From Deltaproteobacteria bacterium (lineage in GTDB: Bacteria > Desulfobacterota > Binatia > UTPRO1): 41,229 nt of DNA. Made by a program: the position numbers and the translations under genes. A model generated the notes under the pieces. The model was given only the letters and a program-made list of their open reading frames with translations. It was not told the origin of the DNA and did not search any database. Positions 33,878-41,229 of this stretch are shown piece by piece. Positions within the stretch are counted from its first letter, which is position 1. Every line of letters begins with the position of its first letter. Location of the stretch: the NCBI GenBank assembly GCA_016200545.1, contig JACQEO010000015.1, positions 1-41,229 of the forward strand, written 5' to 3'.

Positions 33878-34384
33878 ATGTTCGCGTCCGTGCCTCCCGT
33901 ACCTCCCGCCGCACCTCGGCTCGGACGAGCCGCGCTCCTCGTGCTCCTCGCCGCCGCCGGGTGTTCGGTCGCGCGGCATGAAGCGCCGCCGCCGGGACCC
34001 GTCCAGGTCGGCATAGCCTCGTGGTACAGCGGCGGCTTTCGCGGCAGCGCAACGTCGAGCGGCGAACGCTTCGAGCGGGACGAGTTCACCGCCGCGCATC
34101 CCTCCCTCCCGCTCGGTACGCGTGCCCGGGTGACGAATCTGGCGAACGATCGCTCTGTGGTGGTCCGTATCAACGACCGCGGTCCGTTCGTCCACGGGCG
34201 TGTTCTCGACCTATCCTACGGCGCGGCGCGCGCGCTCGGCATCGTGCGCTGCGGGACGGCGCGCGTTCGTATCGAGGTGCTCGGCTGGACGCCGATCCCC
34301 GCGACGACGACCCGTGCGCGCTTCCGTGACGGGCGGCGCCATCGGCAGTCCCATCGACGGCGTCAGGATCCCTCGGACCACTGA
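33878..34384 (+). CDS. rlpA: RlpA-like septal ring lipoprotein (DPBB domain)
   Basis: The product has 168 residues. The signal peptide ends in LLAAAGC with Cys29 as lipidation site. The double-psi beta-barrel is clear: GIASWYSGGFRGSATSSGERF, LPLGTRARVTNLANDRSVVVRINDRGPF and GRVLDLSYGAARALG. RlpA is a lytic transglycosylase acting on naked glycan strands at the septum; the Asp of INDRGPF and the Glu of SGERF are the usual conserved acids. No SPOR domain is present, as the chain stops shortly after the barrel. The C-terminal 25 residues are Arg-rich. It is divergent from the 56-residue gene, with 127 bases between the starts. Confidence 0.85.
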   Translation: MFASVPPVPPAAPRLGRAALLVLLAAAGCSVARHEAPPPGPVQVGIASWYSGGFRGSATSSGERFERDEFTAAHPSLPLGTRARVTNLANDRSVVVRINDRGPFVHGRVLDLSYGAARALGIVRCGTARVRIEVLGWTPIPATTTRARFRDGRRHRQSHRRRQDPSDH

Positions 34385-34493
34385 TCGATCCAGTGCTCGA
34401 TCCATTGAAGCGGGAACTACACGACGAGCACGGCGCCGAAGACCATCACCGTCACCCGTAATCAGGAAAGCGAACGACCTCGTTGGACGGCTC

Positions 34494-34538
34494 CTCGCCG
34501 AGAAGGACCCGGAGCTGAAGCAGCTCTACGGATTCTGA
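34494..34538 (+). pseudogene. Remnant of the 3' end of a CoA lyase gene (right copy of 45-bp repeat)
   Basis: This stretch reads [14 protein letters not shown] and stop, identical at protein level to the end of the lyase at 32036-32080; the DNA differs at one base. Bases just upstream (VGRL in frame) also echo the lyase, but similarity fades within about 15 bases. The minus-strand stop codon of the UPF0104 gene (34526-34528) lies within the remnant, so the last codons of that gene are antisense lyase sequence. Bases 34385-34493 hold nothing else I can identify. Confidence 0.8.
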
Positions 34539-35512
34539 CGAGCGGACGCGCGCGGCACGAGCCAGCGGAACGCCTCGAGGATGCCGCCGACGAGGCCGGC
34601 AGCGACGATCGTCACCGCGAAAACGAGCAACGAGAACGCGAGCGCGTCGTGATCGGCGATACCGTATGGCCGCAAGAGGAGGAGCAGCAGTCCCTCGCGC
34701 ACTCCGAGTCCGGAGATGGAGATCGGCAGCGAGGTCACGAGCAGGACGACGCTGCGGACCCAGCCGAGGGTCGCGAACGACAGCGACATCCCGAGCGCGC
34801 GGGCGAGGATCGTGAAGGCGACGATCCCTGGAATCTGCGCCAGGCACGAGAGCGAGAGCAGCAACACGATCGTGTGTGCGGGGAGCCGCGCGATCGCGTC
34901 GAACGCCTGGCCGGCACGGCGGAGGCGACCGGAGATCCATTCGGGGCCGCACGTCCGGAGCATACGCGCGAGGCGGCGGAGCTGCTCCGACGCCGCGAAC
35001 GGCGCAATCGTCGCCAGCACCATGCCGGCGCTCACCGCCAGGACGGCGAGCGCGGCCGCCGGCTTGTCGCCTGGGTCGAGCGTCCAGCAGGTGAGTCCGA
35101 CGGCCGAGACCGCCGCGGTCGCGGCGACGCGATCGCCCGCCATCGCGAGGAGACCCGACGCATAGCGGCCGCCCGCGCGCGAGAGGCGATAGAAGCGGAT
35201 GGCGAGGCCGGTGAGATTGCCGCCGGGGAGGAGGAATCCGTAGAAGAGCGTGGCGAGGTTGATCTCCAGCGCCTCGAACGTTCCCATGCGTACGCCCTGC
35301 GCCTGCATGAGGAGCCCGAGACGGTAGGACACGATCCACCACCCGATCATCCAGACGACGAACGCCTCCACCAGGACCGCGGGTGACGCTACACGCATCG
35401 AATCCCACACACTCGCGAGATCGATGCGTGTGACGAGGTAGGAGAGGACGACGGCCGCGACGAGGACGCGTGCGATCGTCACGACGAAACGCCCCGGCGC
35501 ACGATTCGTCAC
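34526..35512 (-). CDS. UPF0104 / lysylphosphatidylglycerol synthase-TM family flippase-like membrane protein
   Basis: The product has 328 residues from GTG 35512, with about eight TM helices. FYGFLLPGGNLTGLAIRFYRL and LPISISGLGVREGLLLLLL are the characteristic segments of the YbhN/AglD2/MprF-TM family (PF03706), thought to move lipids or lipid-linked precursors across the membrane. The start overlaps the Kelch gene stop (GTGA). Its final residues QNP come from sequence antisense to the duplicated lyase tail, suggesting the C-terminus was replaced by that rearrangement. Confidence 0.82.
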   Translation of the reverse strand: MTNRAPGRFVVTIARVLVAAVVLSYLVTRIDLASVWDSMRVASPAVLVEAFVVWMIGWWIVSYRLGLLMQAQGVRMGTFEALEINLATLFYGFLLPGGNLTGLAIRFYRLSRAGGRYASGLLAMAGDRVAATAAVSAVGLTCWTLDPGDKPAAALAVLAVSAGMVLATIAPFAASEQLRRLARMLRTCGPEWISGRLRRAGQAFDAIARLPAHTIVLLLSLSCLAQIPGIVAFTILARALGMSLSFATLGWVRSVVLLVTSLPISISGLGVREGLLLLLLRPYGIADHDALAFSLLVFAVTIVAAGLVGGILEAFRWLVPRASARQNP

Positions 35513-36693
35513 GGCAGGGCGCCGACGAACGTCCCACGCTGCGGCACGATGTCGCCGAAGCTCGCGCCGGCGGTGACGACGAGTCGATCGGCGAGCGGCC
35601 GCGCGACCGCGCTCTCGATGCCGACTGGGAGTCCCGGCAGCTCCGTCCAACGCTCGGCCGCCGGATCGTAGACGAGGATGTCGGCCAGACCCGCCCCTTT
35701 GATGAAGAGCGAGGTCGTGTTGTTGCGGCCGCCGACGACGTAGATCCGACCCTCGCGGACGAAGGTCGCCGCCTCGAAGTGCGAGCGCGGCGTCGGCAGG
35801 CTCGCAACGGCCGTCCATGTATCGGTACGCGCGTCGTAGGCGTCGACGGCCGCGAGGTCGATGGGATTGGTGTCGTGGCGGCGCTGGCCGCCGATCGCGT
35901 AGAGCCTATCGGCGACGACGGCGCTCGCGAGGTGCCCGCGCGCGGCCGGCAGCGGCGCGCGCGGCTCCCAGCGCGACCCCGCGACGGTCATGGTCTCGGT
36001 CGCGCTCGCAACGTTCGCGCCCGCGCGGTCGCTGGCCTCACCCGCAGCGTCCTCGAACGCGAGCGCCCAGTGGACGGCAAGGGTGGTGTCGCGGTCGGGC
36101 GCGAAGCCGCCGAGGTAGTGGAGCGCCCGCCGTGGGACCCGCGCCGCGTCTTCGACCAGCGCCAAGGTGCCGCCCGCGACCGGCTCCGGCAGCGGCGGCC
36201 CGTCGCTCCAACGGTCGTTGACGGCGTCGTAGCGGTGCACGCTCGCGACCGCGCGGCCCGGCTCGTCGCCTTCGAAGCCGCCCGCGAGCCACACCTCGTG
36301 GCCGACGACGACCGCGTTCACGTGTGTCACCGGCGCCGGCATGTCGGCGGCGCGCGACCACGTGTCGGCGACGGGGTCGTAGACGTTGACACGCGTCGTC
36401 GCCGGGAACTCCCACGCGCGCGCCGTGGTGACGAAGCCGCCGAAGACGTAGAGCTTGCCGTCGACGACCGCCGCCGCCGGCTCGAGCATCGTCGCAGGGA
36501 TCGGCCGGCCTGGACTCCATGCCGCATGCGCCTGCCACGGCGTCACGAGGAGCGCCGCGACCGTCATCGTGATCGGCTCGCGCACGGCGTCCCGCACCCG
36601 CTCGATCCGCGCCGCGACCGCGAGAACGCCCGCGAGCACCACGGCCGTCCCCACGGCGCCGACAACGAGGCGATTGCGACCGTTCGGCGTCAT
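35509..36693 (-). CDS. Kelch-repeat protein with N-terminal membrane anchor
   Basis: The product has 394 residues from ATG 36693. The N-terminus has one TM segment or signal anchor (LVVGAVGTAVVLAGVLAVAA). The remainder is a Kelch beta-propeller, with repeated GKLYVFGGF...VNVYDPVADTWS, HEVWLAGGF...VHRYDAVNDRWS, DRLYAIGGQ...VDAYDARTDTWT and GRIYVVGGR...ILVYDPAAERWT. About six blades are expected. Such propellers bind sugars or proteins outside the cell; sialate epimerase-like activity (NanM) is one known role but cannot be assigned here. It is coupled to the UPF0104 gene by a GTGA overlap and divergent from the DUF1820 gene by 45 bases. Confidence 0.82.
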   Translation of the reverse strand: MTPNGRNRLVVGAVGTAVVLAGVLAVAARIERVRDAVREPITMTVAALLVTPWQAHAAWSPGRPIPATMLEPAAAVVDGKLYVFGGFVTTARAWEFPATTRVNVYDPVADTWSRAADMPAPVTHVNAVVVGHEVWLAGGFEGDEPGRAVASVHRYDAVNDRWSDGPPLPEPVAGGTLALVEDAARVPRRALHYLGGFAPDRDTTLAVHWALAFEDAAGEASDRAGANVASATETMTVAGSRWEPRAPLPAARGHLASAVVADRLYAIGGQRRHDTNPIDLAAVDAYDARTDTWTAVASLPTPRSHFEAATFVREGRIYVVGGRNNTTSLFIKGAGLADILVYDPAAERWTELPGLPVGIESAVARPLADRLVVTAGASFGDIVPQRGTFVGALP

Positions 36694-36738
36694 GCGCGGT
36701 GAGGTTGCGGGAGCGAGCGGGGGAAGGCAAGTACGGGC

Positions 36739-37074
36739 ATGGCCAAGAAACGGATCTACCGGATCAGCTTCCGGAACGAGGGTGAAGTCTATCAAGTATA
36801 CTGCAAACAGGTGAGCCAAGGCTCGCTCTTCGGCTTCGTCGAGATCGAGGGTTTCCTCTTCGGCGAGAAGTCGACGCTCGTCGTCGACCCGTCCGAGGAG
36901 AAGCTGAAACGCGAGTTCGCGGGTGTGGGCCGCGCGTACGTGCCGCTGCATGCCGTCCTCCGCATCGACGAGGTCGAGCAGCGCGGCACGAGTTCCGTCC
37001 GCGCCGTGTCGGATGCCGGCAAGGTGACCCCGCTCCCAACGCCGATCTACACGCCGACGAAACGCGAGCGGTAG
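36739..37074 (+). CDS. DUF1820 protein
   Basis: The product has 111 residues. IYRISFRNEGEVYQVYCKQVSQGSLFGFVEIEGFLFGEKS and VDPSEEKLKREF...YVPLHAVLRIDEVE are, to my recollection, the conserved core of DUF1820 (PF08850), a small soluble beta-rich protein widespread in Proteobacteria and of unknown function. A conserved linker-like tail (PLPTPIYTPTK) follows. It overlaps the 3' end of the convergent hydroxylase gene by 28 bases. Confidence 0.83.
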   Translation: MAKKRIYRISFRNEGEVYQVYCKQVSQGSLFGFVEIEGFLFGEKSTLVVDPSEEKLKREFAGVGRAYVPLHAVLRIDEVEQRGTSSVRAVSDAGKVTPLPTPIYTPTKRER

Positions 37075-37880
37075 CCCCGTCGCTCGCGCACGGGCGCGCG
37101 ACTGCATCGGAACGGCATCGACAGCAGCCCAAAGAAGGACCTCGTGCGATTCGGATCCATGCCGTCGAGCCCATAGGCGACCTCGAAGGCTCGATCGGTA
37201 GGCGTGAACGTCCCGAGGACGCGATCGTAGAACGCGAAGATGTTGCCGTAGTTGGAATCCGTCTCGGCGCATTCGCGAGAGTGGTGGACTTTGTGCATGT
37301 TCGGGGTCACCCAGAAGAGCGACAGGATCCCGTCCAACGGCTGCCATAGGCGGATGTTCGCATGCTCCAGGATGGCGTTGACGGCTGAAATGAGGCGATA
37401 CACGACGATGCCGGTCGCCGGCAGACCGAGCGTCCAGGCCGGGCCGATCATCCAAAGAAACCGCCACAGTCCTTCGAGCGGATGCTGCCGATAGGTGGTG
37501 CTGACATCCACGAAGGGATCGCTGTGGTGCACTTGGTGCATCCGCCACAGTAGCGGCACCAGGTGCATCGAGCGGTGGGCGATGTAGGTGGAGAAGTCGA
37601 GCACCACCACGCTGAACGCGATCTGCGTCGGCATCGCCGAGATGAGGTTCGTCGCGAGGCCGATCCCGTGACGAGATGTACCGAGCGCAACGAGCGCGGC
37701 GGCGGAACTCAGGCCCCAATTCAACACGAACGTCAGAACAGTCAGGCCGAGATTGGCGGACCCCCGACCCGTTCGTGCTTCGTCGCACGCGAAAAACGGC
37801 ACGATCGTTTCGATCAGCGCGAAGAGGGCCATGATTCCGAGAATGATCGTGGCGTTGGTCAGAAATTCCGGCATCGTCAT
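37047..37880 (-). CDS. Fatty acid hydroxylase / sterol desaturase family protein
   Basis: The product has 277 residues with about four TM helices. The diiron His boxes are intact: HRSMH (102-106), HQVHH (115-119), His173 in ILEHAN and HKVHH (196-200), together with WRMHQVHHSDPFVDVST and NYGNIFAFYDRVLGTF. These membrane oxygenases hydroxylate or desaturate lipids, sterols or carotenoids; the substrate is not readable. The start is ATG 37880 (a second ATG 6 bases later is possible), with GAGAGGTGG upstream. The last ~20 residues are Arg-rich and overlap the DUF1820 gene. Confidence 0.85.
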   Translation of the reverse strand: MTMPEFLTNATIILGIMALFALIETIVPFFACDEARTGRGSANLGLTVLTFVLNWGLSSAAALVALGTSRHGIGLATNLISAMPTQIAFSVVVLDFSTYIAHRSMHLVPLLWRMHQVHHSDPFVDVSTTYRQHPLEGLWRFLWMIGPAWTLGLPATGIVVYRLISAVNAILEHANIRLWQPLDGILSLFWVTPNMHKVHHSRECAETDSNYGNIFAFYDRVLGTFTPTDRAFEVAYGLDGMDPNRTRSFFGLLSMPFRCSRAPVRERRGYRSRFVGV

Positions 37881-37903
37881 GATCCACCTCTCACATTCGG
37901 ATG

Positions 37904-37933
37904 ACTATAACGACTGCATCTCGAATGCAACAA
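37904..37933 (-). promoter_or_regulatory. Candidate promoter with palindromic operator for the hydroxylase gene
   Basis: On the minus strand TTGTTG (37933-37928) and TATAGT (37909-37904) are spaced by 18 bases, placing transcription start about 15-20 bases before the ATG at 37880. The sequence TGCAT-CTCGA-ATGCA at 37915-37929 is an inverted repeat overlapping the -35 edge and spacer, where a repressor such as a TetR-type protein could act. The stretch is locally AT-richer than its surroundings. The rest of the 177-base gap to the topoisomerase gene shows a GGAGGGGAGGAG ribosome site before ATG 38058. Confidence 0.4.
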
Positions 37934-38057
37934 CTGTATCGTCGTACTTGCCGGGCCGTCCGCGTCGCTCGACGTCGAAGCCGGCGCTCGATAGAGAGGT
38001 ATTGTGAAGCGGGTCCGGCGTGGGGTTCGCCGGGGCTGACGTGGAGGGGAGGAGACG

Positions 38058-40379
38058 ATGGGGCACGCTGAGCCGAAAGCGATCGAGACCGAGCTCAGGG
38101 ACGCCGCCGAGGAGCGCTACCTCAACTACGCGCTCTCGGTCATCACCTCGCGCGCGCTCCCCGACGTGCGCGACGGCCTGAAGCCGGTGCAGCGCCGTAT
38201 CCTCTACGCGATGTTCCAGAACCTCCACCTCACGGCGGGGGCGCGGCCGCGGAAGTCGGCGGCGATCGTCGGCGACGTACTCGGGAAGTTCCACCCGCAC
38301 GGCGACCAGGCGGCGTACGAGGCGATGGTGCGGATGGCGCAGCCGTTCGCGCTTCGCTACCCGCTCGTTCAGGGCGAGGGCAACTTCGGCTCGCTCGACG
38401 GCGACAGCGCCGCGGCGATGCGCTACACCGAGGCCAAGCTCACCGCGCTCGCCGAGGAGATGCTCGCCGATCTCGGCGCCGAGACCGTCGCCTTCCGCGG
38501 CAACTACGACGCGACGCTCGAGGAGCCGGTCGTTCTCCCGAGCGCGATCCCGCAGCTCCTGATGAACGGCTCCACGGGGATCGCCGTCGGTATGGCGACC
38601 AACGTCCCGCCGCACAACCTGCGCGAGATCGTCGCGGCGCTGGTCGCGATGATCGACGAGCCCGACCTCGACGTGAAGGGCCTCTTGAAGCACCTGAAGG
38701 GCCCGGACTTCCCGACCGGCGGCGAGCTCCTGAACTCGAAGCGCGAGATCCGCGAGATCTACGAGACCGGACAGGGACCGATTCGCCTGCGCGGCGAGTA
38801 CACGGTCGAAGATCTGGCGCGCGGCAAGCGCCAGGCGGTCGTCACCTCGATCCCCTACACGATCAACAAGGCGCAACTCGTCGAGGAGATCGCCAACGAG
38901 ATCATCGCGCGCAAGCTGCCGCAGGTGCTCGACGTGCGCGACGAGTCGACGACCGACGTACGCATCGTCCTCGAGCTCAAGCCCGACGTCGAGCCGGCGA
39001 CGGCGATGGCGTACCTCTACAAGCACACCTCGCTGCAAACCGCCTTTCACGTGAACCTCACCTGCCTGCTGCCGACGCCGAACGCGGCGGTGGGGCAGCC
39101 GGCGCGCGTCACCTTGCGCGACCTCTGCCGCCAGTTCCTCGACTTCCGCATGATCGTCGTGACGCGGCGGCTCGAGCACGAGAAACGCCAGCTGCAGGCG
39201 CGGCTCCACATCCTCGACGCGCTCGCGAAGATCTACGACGATCTCGACCGCGCGATCCGCATCATTCGCAAAGCCGAGTCGCGCGCCGACGCCGCGCGCG
39301 GGCTCATGACGGCGTTCAAGCTCGACCAGATCCAAGCCGACGCCATCCTCGAGATCCGCCTGTACCAACTCGCGCGACTCGAGATCGAGAAGATCCGCGC
39401 CGAGCGCGCCGAGAAGCGCAAGCGCCTGAAAGAGGTCGAGGCGCTGCTCGCGAAGCCGCGCGAGCGCTGGAAGCTGATCCGCGCCGAGCTCGAGCGGCTC
39501 GGCGAGACCTACGGCGACAAGCGCCGCACCGCCCTCTCGGCCGGCGAGGAGCTCGAGTACGACCCCGAGGCGTACATCGTCCACGAGGATGCGACGGTCG
39601 TGCTGTCGCGCGACGGCTGGCTGAAGCGCGTGCGCGAGGTGAAAGATCCGGCGTCGACACGCCTGCGCGAAGGCGACGCGCTCTTCGCCCTCTTCCCCGG
39701 GACGACGCGTGACCGGCTCGTCCTCTTCTCCAGCAAAGGCGCCCTCTACGTCCTGCGCGTCGGCGACGTCCCCGCCACCACCGGCTACGGCGAGCCCGTC
39801 CAGTCGCTATTGAAATTCGGCGACGGCGAGCGCGTCGTCGCCGCGCGCCTGGTGAAGGAGGCGGAGAAAGCTCCGGAAGCCGCCGCCGTCGACGGGCAGC
39901 CGGCGCTCCCCGGCATCATCCAGCTCACCGACGAGGTCCTGAGCGTGATCGTCGCGTCCGCCAAAGGCTACGGCTTCCGCGCCACGCCGGATCTCTCAGA
40001 GACCACGCGTGCCGGACGCCGCCTCGCGCGCGTCGGCGAAGGCGACGAGATCGTCTCCGTCGAGGCCATCGCCGGGCCGCACGTCGTCGCCGCCACCGCA
40101 CACGGCAAGATGCTCCGCTTCAAAGTCGACGAGGTCCCCGAGCTCGCCGGCGTCGGCCGCGGCGTCATCCTCATGCGCCCCGACAAAGCCGACGATCGCG
40201 TCGTCGGCGCCCTGGCCCTCGCGAAGGATGCGAGCTTCGTCGCGCTCACGCCGGATGGCGGCGAGCGTCAGATCGCCGTGCGCGAGGTGCCGGCGGGGCG
40301 GCGGGCTGGGAAGGGTCAGAAGGTCGTGAAGCGCGGTGGTGTGGCGGGGTTGCGAGTGAATGGCGCCAGCGGAGTCTAG
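38058..40379 (+). CDS. parC: Type II topoisomerase subunit A (ParC/GyrA family)
   Basis: The product has 773 residues. Typical N-terminal sequence: [32 protein letters not shown]. The active-site Tyr is Tyr123 in [10 protein letters not shown], preceded by Arg122. The quinolone region reads [20 protein letters not shown], with Gln84 where Ser (E. coli Ser83 of GyrA or Ser80 of ParC) is usual, and Glu88. The coiled-coil part ([15 protein letters not shown]) is followed by a beta-pinwheel of reduced size without an obvious GyrA box, favouring topoisomerase IV over gyrase. It cuts and passes DNA duplexes for chromosome decatenation. The ParE/GyrB partner gene is not in the window. Confidence 0.85.
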   Translation: MGHAEPKAIETELRDAAEERYLNYALSVITSRALPDVRDGLKPVQRRILYAMFQNLHLTAGARPRKSAAIVGDVLGKFHPHGDQAAYEAMVRMAQPFALRYPLVQGEGNFGSLDGDSAAAMRYTEAKLTALAEEMLADLGAETVAFRGNYDATLEEPVVLPSAIPQLLMNGSTGIAVGMATNVPPHNLREIVAALVAMIDEPDLDVKGLLKHLKGPDFPTGGELLNSKREIREIYETGQGPIRLRGEYTVEDLARGKRQAVVTSIPYTINKAQLVEEIANEIIARKLPQVLDVRDESTTDVRIVLELKPDVEPATAMAYLYKHTSLQTAFHVNLTCLLPTPNAAVGQPARVTLRDLCRQFLDFRMIVVTRRLEHEKRQLQARLHILDALAKIYDDLDRAIRIIRKAESRADAARGLMTAFKLDQIQADAILEIRLYQLARLEIEKIRAERAEKRKRLKEVEALLAKPRERWKLIRAELERLGETYGDKRRTALSAGEELEYDPEAYIVHEDATVVLSRDGWLKRVREVKDPASTRLREGDALFALFPGTTRDRLVLFSSKGALYVLRVGDVPATTGYGEPVQSLLKFGDGERVVAARLVKEAEKAPEAAAVDGQPALPGIIQLTDEVLSVIVASAKGYGFRATPDLSETTRAGRRLARVGEGDEIVSVEAIAGPHVVAATAHGKMLRFKVDEVPELAGVGRGVILMRPDKADDRVVGALALAKDASFVALTPDGGERQIAVREVPAGRRAGKGQKVVKRGGVAGLRVNGASGV

Positions 40380-40411
40380 TTGTACGCCAATTGGGCCGTT
40401 GACCGGCAAAG

Positions 40412-40441
40412 GGACAGAGAGGTACAGAGTTCCAGTACAGA
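40412..40441 (+). promoter_or_regulatory. Short repeated GACAGAG/GTACAG motifs upstream of the toxin-antitoxin genes
   Basis: GGGACAGAG, GGTACAGAG and AGTACAGAA follow each other within 30 bases, 10-40 bases before the antitoxin ATG. Such repeats could be the autoregulatory site of the toxin-antitoxin complex. They also resemble AAAGGGACAG-type dispersed repeats of some genomes. Confidence 0.3.
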
Positions 40442-40449
40442 AATCCCCC

Positions 40450-40737
40450 ATGCCCAAAGAAACCACCTACACCCAAGCGCGCGCAAACCTCGCCTCGCTT
40501 TGCAACGACGTGACCACGACGCGGGAAGTCGTGATCATCCGGCGCCGCGGGGCTCGGGACGTGGCGCTCGTGGCGGCCGACGAGCTCGGGAGCTTGATGG
40601 AAACGGCGCACCTTTTGCGTTCCCCGAAGAACGCCAGAAGGCTCCTCACCGCCTTGCAACGTGCCCGCGGGAAGAAGCTGAAGCCTCAGACGGTGGACAA
40701 GCTCCGGCGAGACTTCGGCCTTGACAAAGAAGCCTGA
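40450..40737 (+). CDS. Antitoxin, Phd/YefM family
   Basis: The product has 95 residues from ATG 40450. The N-terminal half is the Phd/YefM DNA-binding fold (TYTQARANLASLCNDVTTTREVVIIRRRGARDVALVAADEL), followed by SLMETAHLLRSPKNARRLL, the typical YefM linker region, and a basic C-terminal helix that would bind the toxin. The toxin frame begins inside its 3' end. As in other pairs it should neutralise the toxin and repress the operon. Confidence 0.85.
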   Translation: MPKETTYTQARANLASLCNDVTTTREVVIIRRRGARDVALVAADELGSLMETAHLLRSPKNARRLLTALQRARGKKLKPQTVDKLRRDFGLDKEA

Positions 40738-41017
40738 GCCTTCCTCGGGGCGTCGCAGCGACCGCGTCGCGGTCTTCCATCCGGAGTTTCGCCAAGACCT
40801 ACGTTACTGGGTCGAGACGAGTCGTCGCGTGGCGCTTCGGGTTCTCGACCTGGTGGAGGCCGTGATGCGCGATCCGTTCCAGGGTATCGGCAAACCTGAG
40901 CCGTTGAAATACGTACTCGCGGGGGCTTGGTCGCGCCGGATCACCGAAGAGCATCGGTTGGTCTACGCGGTGAGCGCTGAGCGCGTCGATTTTCTTCAGG
41001 CCCGGTACCACTACTGA
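40721..41017 (+). CDS. yoeB: Toxin, Txe/YoeB family ribosome-dependent mRNA endonuclease
   Basis: The product has 98 residues from TTG 40721, overlapping the antitoxin gene by 17 bases; no ATG is available before the conserved part. VFHPEFRQDLRYWVETSRRVALRVLDLVEAVMRDPFQGIGKPEPLKY, WSRRITEEHRLVY and the terminal ARYHY are the YoeB signature, including the Glu, Arg and His-Tyr active-site residues. It cleaves mRNA at the ribosomal A site when free of antitoxin. Confidence 0.87.
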   Translation: MTKKPEPSSGRRSDRVAVFHPEFRQDLRYWVETSRRVALRVLDLVEAVMRDPFQGIGKPEPLKYVLAGAWSRRITEEHRLVYAVSAERVDFLQARYHY

Positions 41018-41143
41018 TCGCAAGCCGCCCCACGTTTGCCATGAGCGGCGGCCGACAGGCGGAGCCCGTTGGACTGCTGCATGGGCTTGTTATTGATTCC
41101 TGCGTAAGTAATGTCCTATCCTCAGGGCCGGTGGGGGTGCGGG

Positions 41144-41229
41144 ATGCGGCCTATGGGGAATGCACGGCAATTGGAGCGGCGACGACAGCGGGCCATCGCC
41201 CTGTTGAGGGACGGTCGGCCGCCGGTTGA
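41144..41229 (+). mobile_element. 5' end of a probable IS630-type transposase gene, cut by the window edge
   Basis: From ATG 41144 the frame reads MRPMGNARQLERRRQRAIALL and then RDGRPPV before the window ends, 28 residues in all. It resembles the helix-turn-helix start of IS630-family transposases (a basic LERRRxRAxxLL helix followed by a Gly turn). The insertion sequence end would lie between 41018 and 41143, in a stretch with lower GC (TAAGTAATGTCCTATCC); I cannot fix the terminal repeat without its other end. Confidence 0.5.

Noticed and set aside
37905..39584. 559-codon open frame on the minus strand
   Set aside because: Antisense of the topoisomerase gene; valine/leucine/aspartate-rich shadow.
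1..41229. CRISPR arrays, rRNA and tRNA genes
   Set aside because: No regularly spaced repeats and no tRNA- or rRNA-like conserved segments were seen by eye on either strand.

Overview
The window looks like a chromosomal segment of a GC-rich, didermal (Gram-negative) bacterium. Evidence for an outer membrane: a BamD lipoprotein, an RlpA lipoprotein, an LpxL/HtrB-type acyltransferase and several lipoproteins. The cysteine-rich CGDGxC-type secreted proteins, the Thr/Pro-rich lipoprotein, an F420-type LLM oxidoreductase and DUF1820/DUF2182 proteins fit a deltaproteobacterium-like lineage. My best guess is Candidatus Binatota/Desulfobacterota-like or a relative of Myxococcota; this is inference, and no rRNA or tRNA gene is present to test it.

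Layout. 1-5.15 kb: lower-GC, accessory-looking DNA with the end of a repeat-domain surface protein, a Cys-rich lipoprotein, a small zinc-binding ORF, a frameshifted DUF2142-like membrane glycosyltransferase, a BsuPI-like protein, a truncated HATPase remnant coupled to a STAS-like DUF4325 protein, and a DUF6901-like protein. 5.2-11.7 kb: secreted beta-helix protein, enoyl-CoA hydratase, FabF, a TMTC-like GT-C/TPR membrane protein and a macro-domain protein. 11.8-12.7 kb: a small lower-GC island with a frameshifted gene of unknown function. 12.8-17.0 kb: an ECF vitamin/metal-type importer (S component, fused A1-A2 ATPase, T component), with a secreted zinc phospholipase C-like gene overlapping the T gene. 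17.0-19.2 kb: CPBP protease, DJ-1/YajL-like protein, BamD.

19.2-24.0 kb is a sulfur-transfer region: an E1-like adenylyltransferase, a CysO/ThiS-like ubiquitin-fold carrier ending in Gly-Gly-Ala-Arg, a CysM-type cysteine synthase, a second E1-like protein that has lost its nucleotide site, a lipoprotein, and ATP sulfurylase. The first E1 lacks the N-terminal RYxRQ element that in MoeB reaches into the partner's ATP site. The second E1 keeps that element but lacks the catalytic site. Together they look like a bacterial heterodimeric E1; this is the most interesting system I see.

24.0-32.1 kb: LLM oxidoreductase and GT87-like membrane protein (divergent), then a tightly coupled acyltransferase/ACP/acyl-ligase trio, an aldo-keto reductase, a GFA-family protein, a UBP-type zinc finger and a Chloroflexus-like malyl/citramalyl-CoA lyase. 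32.1-34.5 kb: DUF1326, DUF2182, a 56-residue protein and RlpA, bracketed by a 45-bp direct repeat of the lyase 3' end. 34.5-37.9 kb: UPF0104/LPG-flippase-like protein, Kelch protein, DUF1820 protein and a fatty acid hydroxylase/sterol desaturase. 38.0-41.2 kb: topoisomerase IV/gyrase A subunit, a YefM/YoeB-type toxin-antitoxin pair, and the start of a probable IS630-type transposase cut by the window edge.
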